The translations under genes and the position numbers were made by a program. A stretch of 64,000 nt of DNA from DATEPR01 sp036273855. Its GTDB lineage: Bacteria; Actinomycetota; Actinomycetes; Mycobacteriales; Pseudonocardiaceae. Shown here piece after piece: positions 40,979 through 50,125 of the stretch. The stretch's first letter is position 1, and every line of letters starts with the position of its first letter. A model generated the notes under the pieces. That model was not told the origin of the DNA. It saw nothing but the letters and a program-made list of their open reading frames with translations, and made no database searches. The stretch is taken from contig DASUGU010000130.1 of NCBI GenBank assembly GCA_036273855.1, forward strand, positions 62,001 to 126,000, given 5' to 3'.

Positions 40979-41295
40979 TGTGGAGGAGAAAGTCCGTTGG
41001 CCCGATACTGGCGGCCGTCGGCCTGGGCATGGTGGCGGTGGCCTCGCTCGGCGTCGAACTCACGGCATTCTTGGCGTCCGTGTACATCGCGCCGGGGCCG
41101 TTGACATACCTCATCGACGTCTGCACCGTGCTGAGCCTGCTGTTCGTCCTGTTGCCGGGCACCAGCAGGTACCTGAAGACCCACCGTCCCGCGCTGTGGA
41201 GCCGATCCGCTCCGAACACCGCTCGTGACGAGGATCACCTTCGCTCTGCGCAGGCCTGGGCCGCCACCGGATGTCCGGCGTTCGACCAGCGATGA
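40978..41295 (+). CDS. Small membrane protein, 105 aa
   Basis: ATG 40978, coupled to the preceding tiny membrane gene. Two hydrophobic segments (SVGPILAAVGLGMVAVASLG, then LIDVCTVLSLLFVLLPG) and a cytosolic C-terminal tail rich in Arg/Ala. No family recognised. It ends 107 nt before the acyl-CoA ligase gene. Confidence 0.55.
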   Translation: MWRRKSVGPILAAVGLGMVAVASLGVELTAFLASVYIAPGPLTYLIDVCTVLSLLFVLLPGTSRYLKTHRPALWSRSAPNTARDEDHLRSAQAWAATGCPAFDQR

Positions 41296-41402
41296 TGTGT
41301 GCGCTGAGCGGTCAGGGGGTAGCCCAGGCACGGTGGCTCGTGGTCGGATGGGTGACGCGAACCCGCTTCGAGGGCCTTCGGGAAGCCATACGGAGGGTGT
41401 GG

Positions 41403-43001
41403 ATGCGCAGCGAGAAGCTGGACAGCCTGGTGGTCGGCGACATTCTCCGAGAACGGGCGGTCACCCACCGTTCCGAGGTCTTTCTCAAGTTCCATGACGG
41501 CGAGCTCACGTACGGTGAGGTCGACTCGATGGCCGACCGGGTGGCGTGCGGCCTCGCCGCGCAGGGCATCGACCGCGGCCACCACGTCGCGGTCATGCTG
41601 CCCAACTGCGCCGACATCCTGTTCACGATCTTCGCGCTGTCCCGGCTCGGCGCCGTCGCCGTGCCGGTGAACACCGCGCATCACGGTGAGCTGCTGCGGC
41701 ACGTGCTGGCCAGCTCCGACTCCACGACGTTGATCGTCGACGCCGCCTACGCCGACCGCGTCACGCCCCTGACGGACCGGCTGCCCGGGCTGGGCAGGGT
41801 GATCGTCCGCGGTGCGGTGGACCGCCCGGTCGGCAAGCCGACACTGTCGTTCGCGGAGCTGCTGTCCCACGGCGCCGAGCCGGTCCGCCGAGCCGTGGCG
41901 TTCTCCGACCTGCAGGCGATCATGTACACATCCGGCTCCACGGGGCCGTCGAAGGGCGCGATGTGCTCGCACGCACTCGCGTTGACCTGCGCGATCGACT
42001 CACTCGACTACCTGGACCGGTGGGGCAGCACGATCTACTGCCCGCTGCCGCTGTTCCACGCGGCCGGCCTGTGGGACGGCGTGTTCTCGGCGATGGTGGG
42101 TGGCGGCGCGATCGCGGTGACCGACAAGTTCCACGCGTCCCGGTTCTGGGACGACGTGCGCGCGTTCGGCGCCGAGGTGTGCATGAGTGTGTTCTCGATG
42201 ATCCCGATCCTGCTGAGCAAGCCGGCGAGCCCGCAGGACAAGGACCATCCACTGAAGACGTTCTACATGGGGAAATCCGTGCTGGACGCTCCGTTACTGG
42301 ACCGGTTCGGCGTGCGCTCGGCGGAGACGTACACCAGTACCGAGGCCGGCATCGTCACCGGCAGCCCGTACGGCGAATGGCGGCTCGGGTCGTGCGGCAC
42401 GCCGAACGACCGGCGGTTCGAGGTCGGCGTGATGGACGAGCAGGACCACCTGCTCGGCGCGGGCGAGCCCGGCGAGATCGTCGTCCGCCCCAGGCAGCCG
42501 TTCGTGATCACCACCGGCTACTACGGCGCGCCGGAAGCGACCGCCGAGGCGTTCCGGAACCTCTGGTACCACACGGGCGACCGGGGGTACCGGGACGAGG
42601 ACGGCTACTACTTCTTCCTCGACCGCATGAAGGACGCGATCCGTCGCCGTGGCGAGAACATCTCCGCGTTCGATCTGGAGTGCGAGGTCAACCTGCACCC
42701 GGACATCGTCGAGTGCGCCGCCACCGGCGTGCCCTCCGAACTGGAGGACGAGGACGTCAAGCTGACCGTCGTGCTGCGCCCGGGAACCACGCTGGAACCC
42801 GACGAACTGGTCGCGTACTGCGAGGACCGGTTGCCCCGGTTCATGGTGCCCAGGTACGTGGAGTTCGTGGACGCGCTGCCGAGAACCCCGACGGACAAGG
42901 TCGCCAAGTACAAGTTGAAGGAACTGGGCGACCACGGCCTCACGGCGTCGACCTGGGACCGCGAGGCGGACGACACCGGCCGGGCCGAAAGGACGGCGTG
43001 A
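41403..43001 (+). CDS. AMP-forming acyl-CoA synthetase
   Basis: 532 aa, ATG 41403 with GGAGGG about 5 nt upstream. ANL-superfamily features: P-loop MYTSGSTGPSKGAM, AETYTSTEAGIV, YHTGDRGYRDEDGYYFFLDR and the catalytic Lys region TPTDKVAKYKL. It most resembles CaiC-like and aryl/alkyl ligases. First gene of a five-gene operon; likely activates an acid to the CoA thioester that the later genes oxidise. Confidence 0.88.
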   Translation: MRSEKLDSLVVGDILRERAVTHRSEVFLKFHDGELTYGEVDSMADRVACGLAAQGIDRGHHVAVMLPNCADILFTIFALSRLGAVAVPVNTAHHGELLRHVLASSDSTTLIVDAAYADRVTPLTDRLPGLGRVIVRGAVDRPVGKPTLSFAELLSHGAEPVRRAVAFSDLQAIMYTSGSTGPSKGAMCSHALALTCAIDSLDYLDRWGSTIYCPLPLFHAAGLWDGVFSAMVGGGAIAVTDKFHASRFWDDVRAFGAEVCMSVFSMIPILLSKPASPQDKDHPLKTFYMGKSVLDAPLLDRFGVRSAETYTSTEAGIVTGSPYGEWRLGSCGTPNDRRFEVGVMDEQDHLLGAGEPGEIVVRPRQPFVITTGYYGAPEATAEAFRNLWYHTGDRGYRDEDGYYFFLDRMKDAIRRRGENISAFDLECEVNLHPDIVECAATGVPSELEDEDVKLTVVLRPGTTLEPDELVAYCEDRLPRFMVPRYVEFVDALPRTPTDKVAKYKLKELGDHGLTASTWDREADDTGRAERTA

Positions 43002-43004
43002 ACC

Positions 43005-44237
43005 GTGCACTGGGAGGACTCGCCAGTAGAGGCGGCATTCCGGCAGGAGGTGCGGGCGTTCATCGCCGAACGCTTCCCCGCCGACTACCTCCCCGACCAT
43101 GGCGACGAGCACTCGATGGAGCCGGAGGACGTCTGGGGCTACAACTGGCCTGCCGACCGGGTGTCCACCGATCCGGCCCGCCGGGACGGCGCCCGCCGGT
43201 GGGCCGACGCGTTGGCGGACAAGGGATGGATCACTCCGCACTGGCCGGGCGAGTACGGCGGCGCCGGGTTGTCCGCGCTGCTGGAGTTCGTGCTCCAGGA
43301 GGAGATGATGCGGGCGCGGGTGCCCACGGTGAACGGCATCGGCGCGTTCCTGCTCGGCCCGACGCTGCTGGCGCACGGCACGGACGAGCAGAAGGCCGAG
43401 CACCTGCCGAGGATCGCCCGGGGCGAGACGACGTGGGCACAGGGGTTCTCCGAGCCCGGCTCCGGGTCGGACCTCGCCAGCCTGCGCACCCGTGCGGTGC
43501 GCGACGGCGACGACTACGTGGTGACCGGCCAGAAGGTGTGGACCTCGCTGGGCCAGTACGCCGACTGGCTGTTCCTGCTCGTGCGCACCGACCCGGACGC
43601 GCCGAGGCACAAGGGCATCACGTTCCTGCTGCTGGACGCGACGACGGCGGGCGTGACCGTCCGCCCGATCACCGACATCCGGGGCGCGGCCCCGTTCGCC
43701 GAGATCTTCCTGGACGAGGTGCGGGTCCCGGTGGCCAACCGCGTGGGTGAGGAGAACAAGGGCTGGTACGTGGCGATGGACGCGCTGTCCTTCGAGCGGG
43801 CGGGCATCGGGGCGTGCGTGAAGATGGAGCAGGCCCTCGCCGACCTCGTGACCTACCTGCGCTCGGCGGAGGGCAGGGACTTCGTCCGCGCCGACCGCGG
43901 CGTGCTGCGGCACGAGATCGCCCGCCGGTACGCCGAGATCAGGATCGCCTACAACCTCGCCAGGTACACGGTTTCCGTGCAGGCGAGGGGTGGGGTGCCC
44001 GGCTACGAGGCGTCGGTGAACCAGTTGTTCGGCGCCGAGCTGCTCCAGCGGCTCGCGCGGACCGGCGCGTCCGCGTTCGGCCCGTATTCCCAGCTGTGGC
44101 AGCGCGAGGGCGCGCCGCTGCACGCGACGTACGCACATCTGCGCGCGGACGCGGTCGCGGCTACGTTCCTTGGCGGGACGACGGAGATACAGCGCAACGT
44201 GATCGCCACCCGTGGGCTCGGACTGCCGAGGAAATAG
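43005..44237 (+). CDS. Acyl-CoA dehydrogenase (first of two)
   Basis: 410 aa, GTG 43005. Usual fold: N-terminal helices, GWITPHWPGEYGGAGL, then WAQGFSEPGSGSDLASLRTR and VTGQKVWTSLGQYADW in the middle, and the C-terminal LGGTTEIQRNVIATRGLG. Flavin-dependent oxidation of an acyl-CoA. Probably works together with the shorter paralogue that ends the operon, as alpha-beta ACAD pairs do. Confidence 0.88.
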   Translation: MHWEDSPVEAAFRQEVRAFIAERFPADYLPDHGDEHSMEPEDVWGYNWPADRVSTDPARRDGARRWADALADKGWITPHWPGEYGGAGLSALLEFVLQEEMMRARVPTVNGIGAFLLGPTLLAHGTDEQKAEHLPRIARGETTWAQGFSEPGSGSDLASLRTRAVRDGDDYVVTGQKVWTSLGQYADWLFLLVRTDPDAPRHKGITFLLLDATTAGVTVRPITDIRGAAPFAEIFLDEVRVPVANRVGEENKGWYVAMDALSFERAGIGACVKMEQALADLVTYLRSAEGRDFVRADRGVLRHEIARRYAEIRIAYNLARYTVSVQARGGVPGYEASVNQLFGAELLQRLARTGASAFGPYSQLWQREGAPLHATYAHLRADAVAATFLGGTTEIQRNVIATRGLGLPRK

Positions 44238-44255
44238 AGGAGAGAGACGAAGCAC

Positions 44256-45002
44256 ATGTACGAGACCCTTGACGTGCAGATCAAGGACCGGGTCGCCTGG
44301 CTGACGCTCAACCGACCGGACAAGCTGAACGCGCTGACCCCGGGCTCGTTGGCGGAGCTGCGCCAGGTGTTCACCGAGATCGACGACGACGAGGACGTCT
44401 GCGTCGCCGTGCTGCGAGGCGCGGGGGAGCGGGCCTTCTGCGCCGGGATGGACCTGGACTGGTCCGAGGGGCTGACCAAGCAGGACCGGATCGAGCAGGG
44501 CCGCCTCGGCGAGAAGACGTTCGCGATGATGGCCCGGCTGTCCGTCCCGGTCTTCGCCGCGGTGCACGGTTACGCCGTCGGCGGCGGGCTGGAACTGGCG
44601 TTGGGCGCGGACTTCATCGTGGCGCACGAGAACGCGAAGCTGGGGCTGGTGGAGATCACGCTCTCGGCGCGGCCGCCGTACCAGCCGAAGTTCATGGACG
44701 GCAAGGAGGACCCTGACCAGCCCGAGTTCGGCGGGTCCGCGCCCGGCTGGGGTGGCGTCAAGCGGCTGCCGCAGCGGATCGGCAAGGCCCGCGCCATGGA
44801 GATGCTGTTCACCGGGGTTCGGTTGGACGCCGAGCGCGCGCTGCGCCTGGGCCTGGTCAACGACGTGTACGCGGCCGACGAGTTCGACTCCCGCGTCGAG
44901 GAACTGGCGAACCGGATCGCCGCGATGAACCGGTACAACCTGCGTCTGGTCAAGGAACTCGTACAGAACGGCTACGACTGGATCGAACCCCACCCGTCCT
45001 GA
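44256..45002 (+). CDS. Enoyl-CoA hydratase/isomerase
   Basis: 248 aa, ATG 44256, GAGGAGAG upstream. Crotonase motifs: TLNRPDKLNALTPGSLAEL, CAGMDLDWSEG, and GYAVGGGLELALGADFIVAH. An insert of about 20 residues (KFMDGKEDPDQPEFGG) is longer than average. Hydrates or isomerises the enoyl-CoA from the dehydrogenases. Confidence 0.87.
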   Translation: MYETLDVQIKDRVAWLTLNRPDKLNALTPGSLAELRQVFTEIDDDEDVCVAVLRGAGERAFCAGMDLDWSEGLTKQDRIEQGRLGEKTFAMMARLSVPVFAAVHGYAVGGGLELALGADFIVAHENAKLGLVEITLSARPPYQPKFMDGKEDPDQPEFGGSAPGWGGVKRLPQRIGKARAMEMLFTGVRLDAERALRLGLVNDVYAADEFDSRVEELANRIAAMNRYNLRLVKELVQNGYDWIEPHPS

Positions 45003-45018
45003 GGAGAGGAGTCACTCG

Positions 45019-45951
45019 ATGCGGATCTACCGGATCGACCACGTCGCACAGGTGACACCCGACCTGGACGGCCAGGTTTCGTTCCTGCGCGACGTCTTCG
45101 GCTTCCACCCGGTGCGCCGTTGGGACAACCCGGAGCAGGGCGTGCAGGGCGTCCGGCTCGCCGTGCCCGGTAGCTGGGGCCAGGACTGGGTGGTGCTCGC
45201 GCCCTCCGGCGCGAACTCGCCGATCCAGTCCACATTGGACGATCAGAAGGGCAGGCCGGGGTTCCACCACGTCGGCGCCGAGGTGCCCGACCTGGACGCG
45301 GTACGTGCCGAGCTGGACAAGCGCGGACTGGCCTACGTCGACTCCGGCCACGGCTGGATCGAGGCGTCGCTGACCCCGCCGGAGCAGGGGCCCGGCGTGC
45401 GATTCCGGCTGCGCGGAACCGGCAGCCTGGCGTTGGTCGGCGACGAGAACTCGGAACCGGTCGAGGATGCCGCGGCGGGCGGCCCGTCGGTCGGCATCGT
45501 GACCATGGACCACATCTGCCAGGCATTCCCCGACCGTGAGGTGCTCGCCCAGTGGTACGCGGACCTGGCCGGGTTCCTGCCGATCTGGAAGACGCCGATC
45601 GACGAACTGCCCGACATGGCGGACCTGGTGCTGAACATCCCGGGATCGTCGGTGTGCTGGGAGATCATCATGCCGCGCGGCGAGGACTCGTTCATCGACC
45701 GGTTCCTGGCACGCAACGGGACGTCCGTACACCACGTGACGTTCCAGGTCGCCGACTGGGACGCGGCACGCGCGGCGCTGGCCCAGCACGGCATCGAGCC
45801 GTTCGACGACGAGGAGGGCATCACCGACGGCGCGGCCTGGAAGCACACCTTCGTGCACCCGAAGCAGACCGGCGGCGTGCTGGTGCAGCTGTTCTGGGAG
45901 GAGCGGCCCGGCGTGTGGGTGCGCTCCGACAAGATCCCGGTGGACGCCTAG
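45019..45951 (+). CDS. Two-domain VOC protein
   Basis: 310 aa. Two glyoxalase/dioxygenase-like modules: IDHVAQVTPDLDGQVSFLRD with FHHVGAEVPDLDAV in the first, and MDHICQAFPDREVLAQWYAD with HHVTFQVADWDAA in the second. Metal-binding His pairs and a terminal Glu (QLFWEERP) are kept. Looks like a bicupin-type dioxygenase such as 4-hydroxyphenylpyruvate dioxygenase relatives, or a lyase. Its presence hints at an aromatic or unusual acid as substrate. Confidence 0.83.
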   Translation: MRIYRIDHVAQVTPDLDGQVSFLRDVFGFHPVRRWDNPEQGVQGVRLAVPGSWGQDWVVLAPSGANSPIQSTLDDQKGRPGFHHVGAEVPDLDAVRAELDKRGLAYVDSGHGWIEASLTPPEQGPGVRFRLRGTGSLALVGDENSEPVEDAAAGGPSVGIVTMDHICQAFPDREVLAQWYADLAGFLPIWKTPIDELPDMADLVLNIPGSSVCWEIIMPRGEDSFIDRFLARNGTSVHHVTFQVADWDAARAALAQHGIEPFDDEEGITDGAAWKHTFVHPKQTGGVLVQLFWEERPGVWVRSDKIPVDA

Positions 45952-46973
45952 TGGACCTCACGCTGACCGACGACCAGCGACTGGTCCAGAACACGGCCCG
46001 GGAATTCCTGACCGGGCGGTCCGACGGTGCCGGCCTGTGGAAGGAGATCGTCGAACTGGGCTGGACCGGCCTGACCGTGCCGGAGGCCTACGGCGGCGTC
46101 GGCGCCGACTTCCTCGACGCGTGCCTGCTCGCCGAGGAACTCGGCCGGGCCGGGACGGCCACGCCGTTCGTGCCGACCGTGGCCGGCGCGTCGACCATCG
46201 CCCGATTCGGTACCGACCAGCAGCGGCAGGAGTGGCTGCCGGCCGTCATCGCGGGCCGGGCGATCGGCCACATCGGTGCCGACTCCGACCTCACCGCGAC
46301 GCCCTCTGGCGACGGGTACGTGGTGGCCGGTCGCGCGCTGTTCGTCCCGTTCGCGTCGGAGGCGGCCGACCTGCTGGTGGCCGTCGCGACGCCGGACGGC
46401 CCGGCCGCCGCCCTCGTCGACAGCGGCACGGCGGGGATCACCACCGAGCGCCTCGACGTGGTCGGCAACGAACCCGTCCACACGGTGACCTTCGACGCGG
46501 TACCCGTGCCGGCGCAACGGGTACTGCCGGCAGGCCAGTCCGCCGCGACGGCCTACGCCACGGTGCTCACCTGCGCCGAGATGGTCGGTGGCGCGCAGGC
46601 CGTGCTGGACCTGACCGTGGACTATGCCGGCCAGCGCCGCCAGTTCGGCCAGCCGATCGGCGCCTTCCAGGCGGTGCAGCACCACTGCGCGAACATGGCG
46701 ATCGACGTGCTGGGCTCGCGGTTCGCCACGTACGAGGCGGCGTGGCGGCTCGGCACCGGGTCGGACGCCACGATGGAGGTCAGCACGGCGAAAGCGGTCG
46801 TCAGCGACGCGTACCAGCGGGTCTGCGCCCTCGGTCACCAGGTGCACGGCGCCATCGGGTTCACCGCCGAACACGACCTGCACCGCTACCTCCGCCACGC
46901 CACGGCCGCGGCCCTCACCTACGGCGACGCCGACTTCCACCTCGACCGTCTCGCCACCGAGTTGGGGTTGTGA
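45951..46973 (+). CDS. Acyl-CoA dehydrogenase, short paralogue
   Basis: 340 aa; GTG shares one base with the preceding stop. Shorter than typical ACADs (about 380). It lacks a clear GSGSD-type loop, but has QRRQFGQPIGAFQAVQHHCA and the QVHGAIGFTAEHDLHRYLR end. The pair with the 43,005 gene suggests a heteromeric enzyme as in steroid side-chain degradation. Confidence 0.85.
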   Translation: MDLTLTDDQRLVQNTAREFLTGRSDGAGLWKEIVELGWTGLTVPEAYGGVGADFLDACLLAEELGRAGTATPFVPTVAGASTIARFGTDQQRQEWLPAVIAGRAIGHIGADSDLTATPSGDGYVVAGRALFVPFASEAADLLVAVATPDGPAAALVDSGTAGITTERLDVVGNEPVHTVTFDAVPVPAQRVLPAGQSAATAYATVLTCAEMVGGAQAVLDLTVDYAGQRRQFGQPIGAFQAVQHHCANMAIDVLGSRFATYEAAWRLGTGSDATMEVSTAKAVVSDAYQRVCALGHQVHGAIGFTAEHDLHRYLRHATAAALTYGDADFHLDRLATELGL

Positions 46974-47067
46974 CCAACATGTGCTCCGGGATCGCCAGGA
47001 AGAGGACTTAGGAATCTGGACAGCCTGACCGGGCCGGGTGACCGTTGCGCCTGGGAGGTCGATGTCC

Positions 47068-47892
47068 ATGGCCGAGGAACCCCGCGGACCTTCGCCCCGG
47101 TTACGCCTGAGCCTGATCGCGGGTGCGATCGTGATCCTGGTGGCCGGGGCGCTCACGGCCGGTGTGCTGCTGGCCAGACCGACTGATCGGGAGGCCGGGC
47201 AACCGACATCCGGGACATCGGTGGGGCCCAGGCCCACACCCGCGCCCGCCGTCACGGCTCCCGGTGCCACGGTGCCGCCGACGGCGTCGTTGGCCGGGCT
47301 GCCACTGTGGCCGTTCGCGGACGAGGCCGGCGTGGTCGCGTGGCAGCGCGACTTCCACTCCGAAGGCCACCAGCCGTGGCACCTGAACGCCGACCTGACC
47401 GCGCTGTCGTTCACCCGGTCCTACCTGGGCTACACGAACGTCGACCAGGTCCTCGCCGCCGTCGTGTCCGGACGGTCCGCCCGGGTGACGGTCGGCTTCG
47501 ACAACCCGAACGGTGATCCGGTGACGTCGGCCGTGCTGCATCTGGTCCGGTTCGGCGGCGGTGCCGACGTGCCGTGGGAGGTGGTCGGTACCCGGGACAC
47601 GACGTTGACGCTGACCTCGCCCGCGTACGGCTCGACCGTGCGGTCACCGGTCACCGCGGGTGGCCTGATCACCGGAGTCGACGAGAGTCTCCGGGTACAG
47701 GTCCACAGCCTGTCCCGGAGTACTCCGGTGGGTGCGGTGGACGGTGTTCCGGCCGGTGGCGACCGTGCACCGTGGCAGGTCGCCGTGCCGGTCACGATGC
47801 CGTCCGGACACGGCGTCCTCACCGTCGCGGTTGCCACGGGTGGACAGTCGACGGATATCGAGCGGTTCGCCATCACGGGTGTCCGCTACTGA
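47068..47892 (+). CDS. Membrane-anchored protein with Gmad2-like domain
   Basis: 274 aa from ATG 47068, GGGAGG 9 nt upstream; ATG 47062 is also possible. One membrane segment (residues 13-35) and a Pro/Thr-rich linker (TPAPAVTAPGATVPPTAS). The soluble part ends in an Ig-like module (LTSPAYGSTVRSPVTAGGLI) that resembles Gmad2 domains. Extracellular; role unknown. Confidence 0.6.
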   Translation: MAEEPRGPSPRLRLSLIAGAIVILVAGALTAGVLLARPTDREAGQPTSGTSVGPRPTPAPAVTAPGATVPPTASLAGLPLWPFADEAGVVAWQRDFHSEGHQPWHLNADLTALSFTRSYLGYTNVDQVLAAVVSGRSARVTVGFDNPNGDPVTSAVLHLVRFGGGADVPWEVVGTRDTTLTLTSPAYGSTVRSPVTAGGLITGVDESLRVQVHSLSRSTPVGAVDGVPAGGDRAPWQVAVPVTMPSGHGVLTVAVATGGQSTDIERFAITGVRY

Positions 47893-47965
47893 CGGCGCCG
47901 GAACTGTCCGAACTGGACTTGAGGCGAGGTCGCGCGAGGCGGCCACGCGCCCGTATGGTGGACGG

Positions 47966-48400
47966 ATGGCGTCGGTCAAGCAGTTCCAGGTCACCTTCGA
48001 CTGCGCGGAACCTGAGCGCGTAGCACGTTTCTGGTGCGACGTGTTGGGGTATGTCGTACCGCCACCCCCGGAGGGGTTCGCCACGTGGGACGAGTTCGAC
48101 CGCTCACTGCCGCCCGAGCTGCGGGGTTCGGCGTTCGCCTGCGTCGACCCCACTGGTGTGGGCCCACGGCTGTTCTTCCAGCGCGTTCCCGAAGGCAAGG
48201 TCGTCAAGAACCGGGTGCATCTCGACGTGCGGATCGGCACCGGGCTCGTGGGTGCCGAGCGCCTCGCCGCACTCGAGGCCGAGTGCGCACGACTGGTCGC
48301 GCTCGGCGCGGTACGCGTGCGACTACTGCCTGCCGATGATCACGACGAGTCGTGCATCGTGATGCAGGACATCGAGGGCAACGAGTTCGATCTCGACTGA
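47966..48400 (+). CDS. VOC/glyoxalase-like protein
   Basis: 144 aa, ATG 47966. Single domain of the actinobacterial glyoxalase-like type: FQVTFDCAEPERVARFWCDV, later NRVHLDVRIG and the C-terminal MQDIEGNEFDLD. Resembles small resistance or binding proteins. No operon partner. Confidence 0.82.
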   Translation: MASVKQFQVTFDCAEPERVARFWCDVLGYVVPPPPEGFATWDEFDRSLPPELRGSAFACVDPTGVGPRLFFQRVPEGKVVKNRVHLDVRIGTGLVGAERLAALEAECARLVALGAVRVRLLPADDHDESCIVMQDIEGNEFDLD

Positions 48401-48505
48401 GCGGACGCCGACACCCGGCTCCCGGTCGATTCGACGGCCGGTGGCGTTCGGCTGGTCCCGTTGGCGTTCTGGTGATTCTCGGTGCGCTTCTGGCACGATG
48501 ATCGC

Positions 48506-49315
48506 GTGACGGACCTGACCCAACCGTACGGGCCGCTCGTGGCGACCGGAGTCAGGTTCGTCACCTGGAACGTCTGGGGCCGGTTCGGTCCGTGGCAACA
48601 ACGACAGGCCGGCATCCGATCCGCTTTGGCCCAGTGGTCGCCCGATGTCGTCGCACTGCAGGAAGCTTGGGCGACGCCCGACCGGGACCAGGCCGACGAA
48701 CTGGGCGCGGCCATCGGCCTGCCGTACCACTGTTTTCACGGCGGCCGCGAGTTCAACGGCGCGGCATCGGGTATCGCCGTGCTGTCCCGGTGGCCGATCG
48801 AGGTGCGCGGTGCCACGCGGCTGGGCGGGCCGCCGGAGCACGACGGCCTGACCTACGAGGTCAGGATCGACGGCCCGCGCGGCGTGCTCCGCGTCTTCAA
48901 CACGATGCTGGACTATCCGCCGCACCACTCCAGCGTCCGCCAGGCCCAGGTCGGCGCGCTGGTGGACACCGTACGGGCGCAGCGGCACCGGGGGCTGACC
49001 GTGGTGTGCGGCGACTTCAACACGGGCCCGGACACCGACGAGATCCGCATGATCACCGGCCGGACCGCACGGGACGTGTGCTGGCACGACGCGTGGGACC
49101 TGGCAGGCGACGGACCCGGTGCCACGTGGTCGCGGGACAACCCGTGGACCCTGCCGGTCTACCCGCGCACGTGGCGGATCGACTACCTGTTCAGCACGTC
49201 GTTCGGTCCGGGCGGTGTCGGCCAGCCGCTCCGGGCCGAACTGGTCGGCACCGAGCCGATCGACGGCGTGCATCCGTCCGACCACTTCGGACTGTTCGCC
49301 GAGTTGAGATACTGA
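48506..49315 (+). CDS. Endonuclease/exonuclease/phosphatase family protein
   Basis: 269 aa from GTG 48506; GTG 48482 is an alternative. EEP motifs are complete: RFVTWNVWGRFG, VVALQEAWATPD, VVCGDFNTGPDTDE, RIDYLFSTSF and HPSDHFGLFA. Could be a phosphodiesterase or sphingomyelinase-like enzyme. No signal peptide, so probably cytosolic. Confidence 0.85.
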   Translation: MTDLTQPYGPLVATGVRFVTWNVWGRFGPWQQRQAGIRSALAQWSPDVVALQEAWATPDRDQADELGAAIGLPYHCFHGGREFNGAASGIAVLSRWPIEVRGATRLGGPPEHDGLTYEVRIDGPRGVLRVFNTMLDYPPHHSSVRQAQVGALVDTVRAQRHRGLTVVCGDFNTGPDTDEIRMITGRTARDVCWHDAWDLAGDGPGATWSRDNPWTLPVYPRTWRIDYLFSTSFGPGGVGQPLRAELVGTEPIDGVHPSDHFGLFAELRY

Positions 49316-49402
49316 CCAATTTAATACTGTCGGTTCAGTGAAGACTGAAGCTAGCGGTGTTGTTGCCGTGCCTGCGGGAAGGCGGCCATGACCTGCACGG
49401 GC

Positions 49403-50125
49403 CTACTCGGCGACGATCACGCCGTCCTGGAGGTGCAGCACGCCGTCGGCGAGGTCGAGCAGCGTGGTGTCGTGTGTGGCCACCAGCGCCGAGATTCCCT
49501 CGGAACGCACCACCGTGCGCAACAGTCGCATGATCTGGCGGGCCGTCTCCGAGTCGAGTTGGCCGGTCGGCTCGTCCGCGATGAGCACCTCGGGCTGCCC
49601 GGCGAGGGCGCGTGCGATGGCCACGCGCTGCTGCTGGCCGCCGGACAGTTCGCCGGGGCGTTGGGCCTCGTGGCCACCGAGGCCGGTGATGTCCAGCATC
49701 AGCTGGACCCGCTCGTCACGCTCGTGGCGGGGCAGTCCGGCGATCCGCAACGGGACGCCCACGTTCTCGGCCGCGGACAGGATGGGAAGCAGGCCGAAGG
49801 CCTGGAAGATGAACGCGACCTTCGTGCGACGCAGCTCGCGCCGCTCGGGCTCGGTCATCGCGCTGACGTCGGCGCCGTCGACGCGCACCGTGCCGGCGTC
49901 GGGCTGGTCGAGTCCGCCGACGATGTTGAGCAGGGTCGTCTTGCCGGAGCCGGAACGGCCGCGCACGGCGATCAGGGAACCGCGGGGTACGTCGAGCGAG
50001 ACGCCGCGCAGGGCGTGTACCGCGGTCGGGCCGGTGCCGAAGATCCGCTCGACGTCACGCACCTCTACCGCGTTGGACACGGTTTCATTGTGCGGGGCGG
50101 TAGCCGTCGCTTCTGCACCTGTCAT
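49403..50125 (-). CDS. MacB-type ABC ATPase
   Basis: 240 aa, ATG 50125 overlapping the previous stop (ATGA). Walker A GRSGSGKTT, AFIFQAFGLLPILSAAENV, signature LSGGQQQRVAIARALAG and Walker B VLIADEPTGQLDS, as in MacB/LolD exporters. Last gene of the export operon starting at 57,283. Partner of the FtsX-like permeases. Confidence 0.9.
   Translation of the reverse strand: MTGAEATATAPHNETVSNAVEVRDVERIFGTGPTAVHALRGVSLDVPRGSLIAVRGRSGSGKTTLLNIVGGLDQPDAGTVRVDGADVSAMTEPERRELRRTKVAFIFQAFGLLPILSAAENVGVPLRIAGLPRHERDERVQLMLDITGLGGHEAQRPGELSGGQQQRVAIARALAGQPEVLIADEPTGQLDSETARQIMRLLRTVVRSEGISALVATHDTTLLDLADGVLHLQDGVIVAE

Noticed and set aside
42294..44993. Very long minus-strand open frame (899 codons) opposite the acyl-CoA genes
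   Set aside because: Pure high-GC shadow: no family, Val/Arg/Gly-rich composition, and it lies across three clear plus-strand enzymes.
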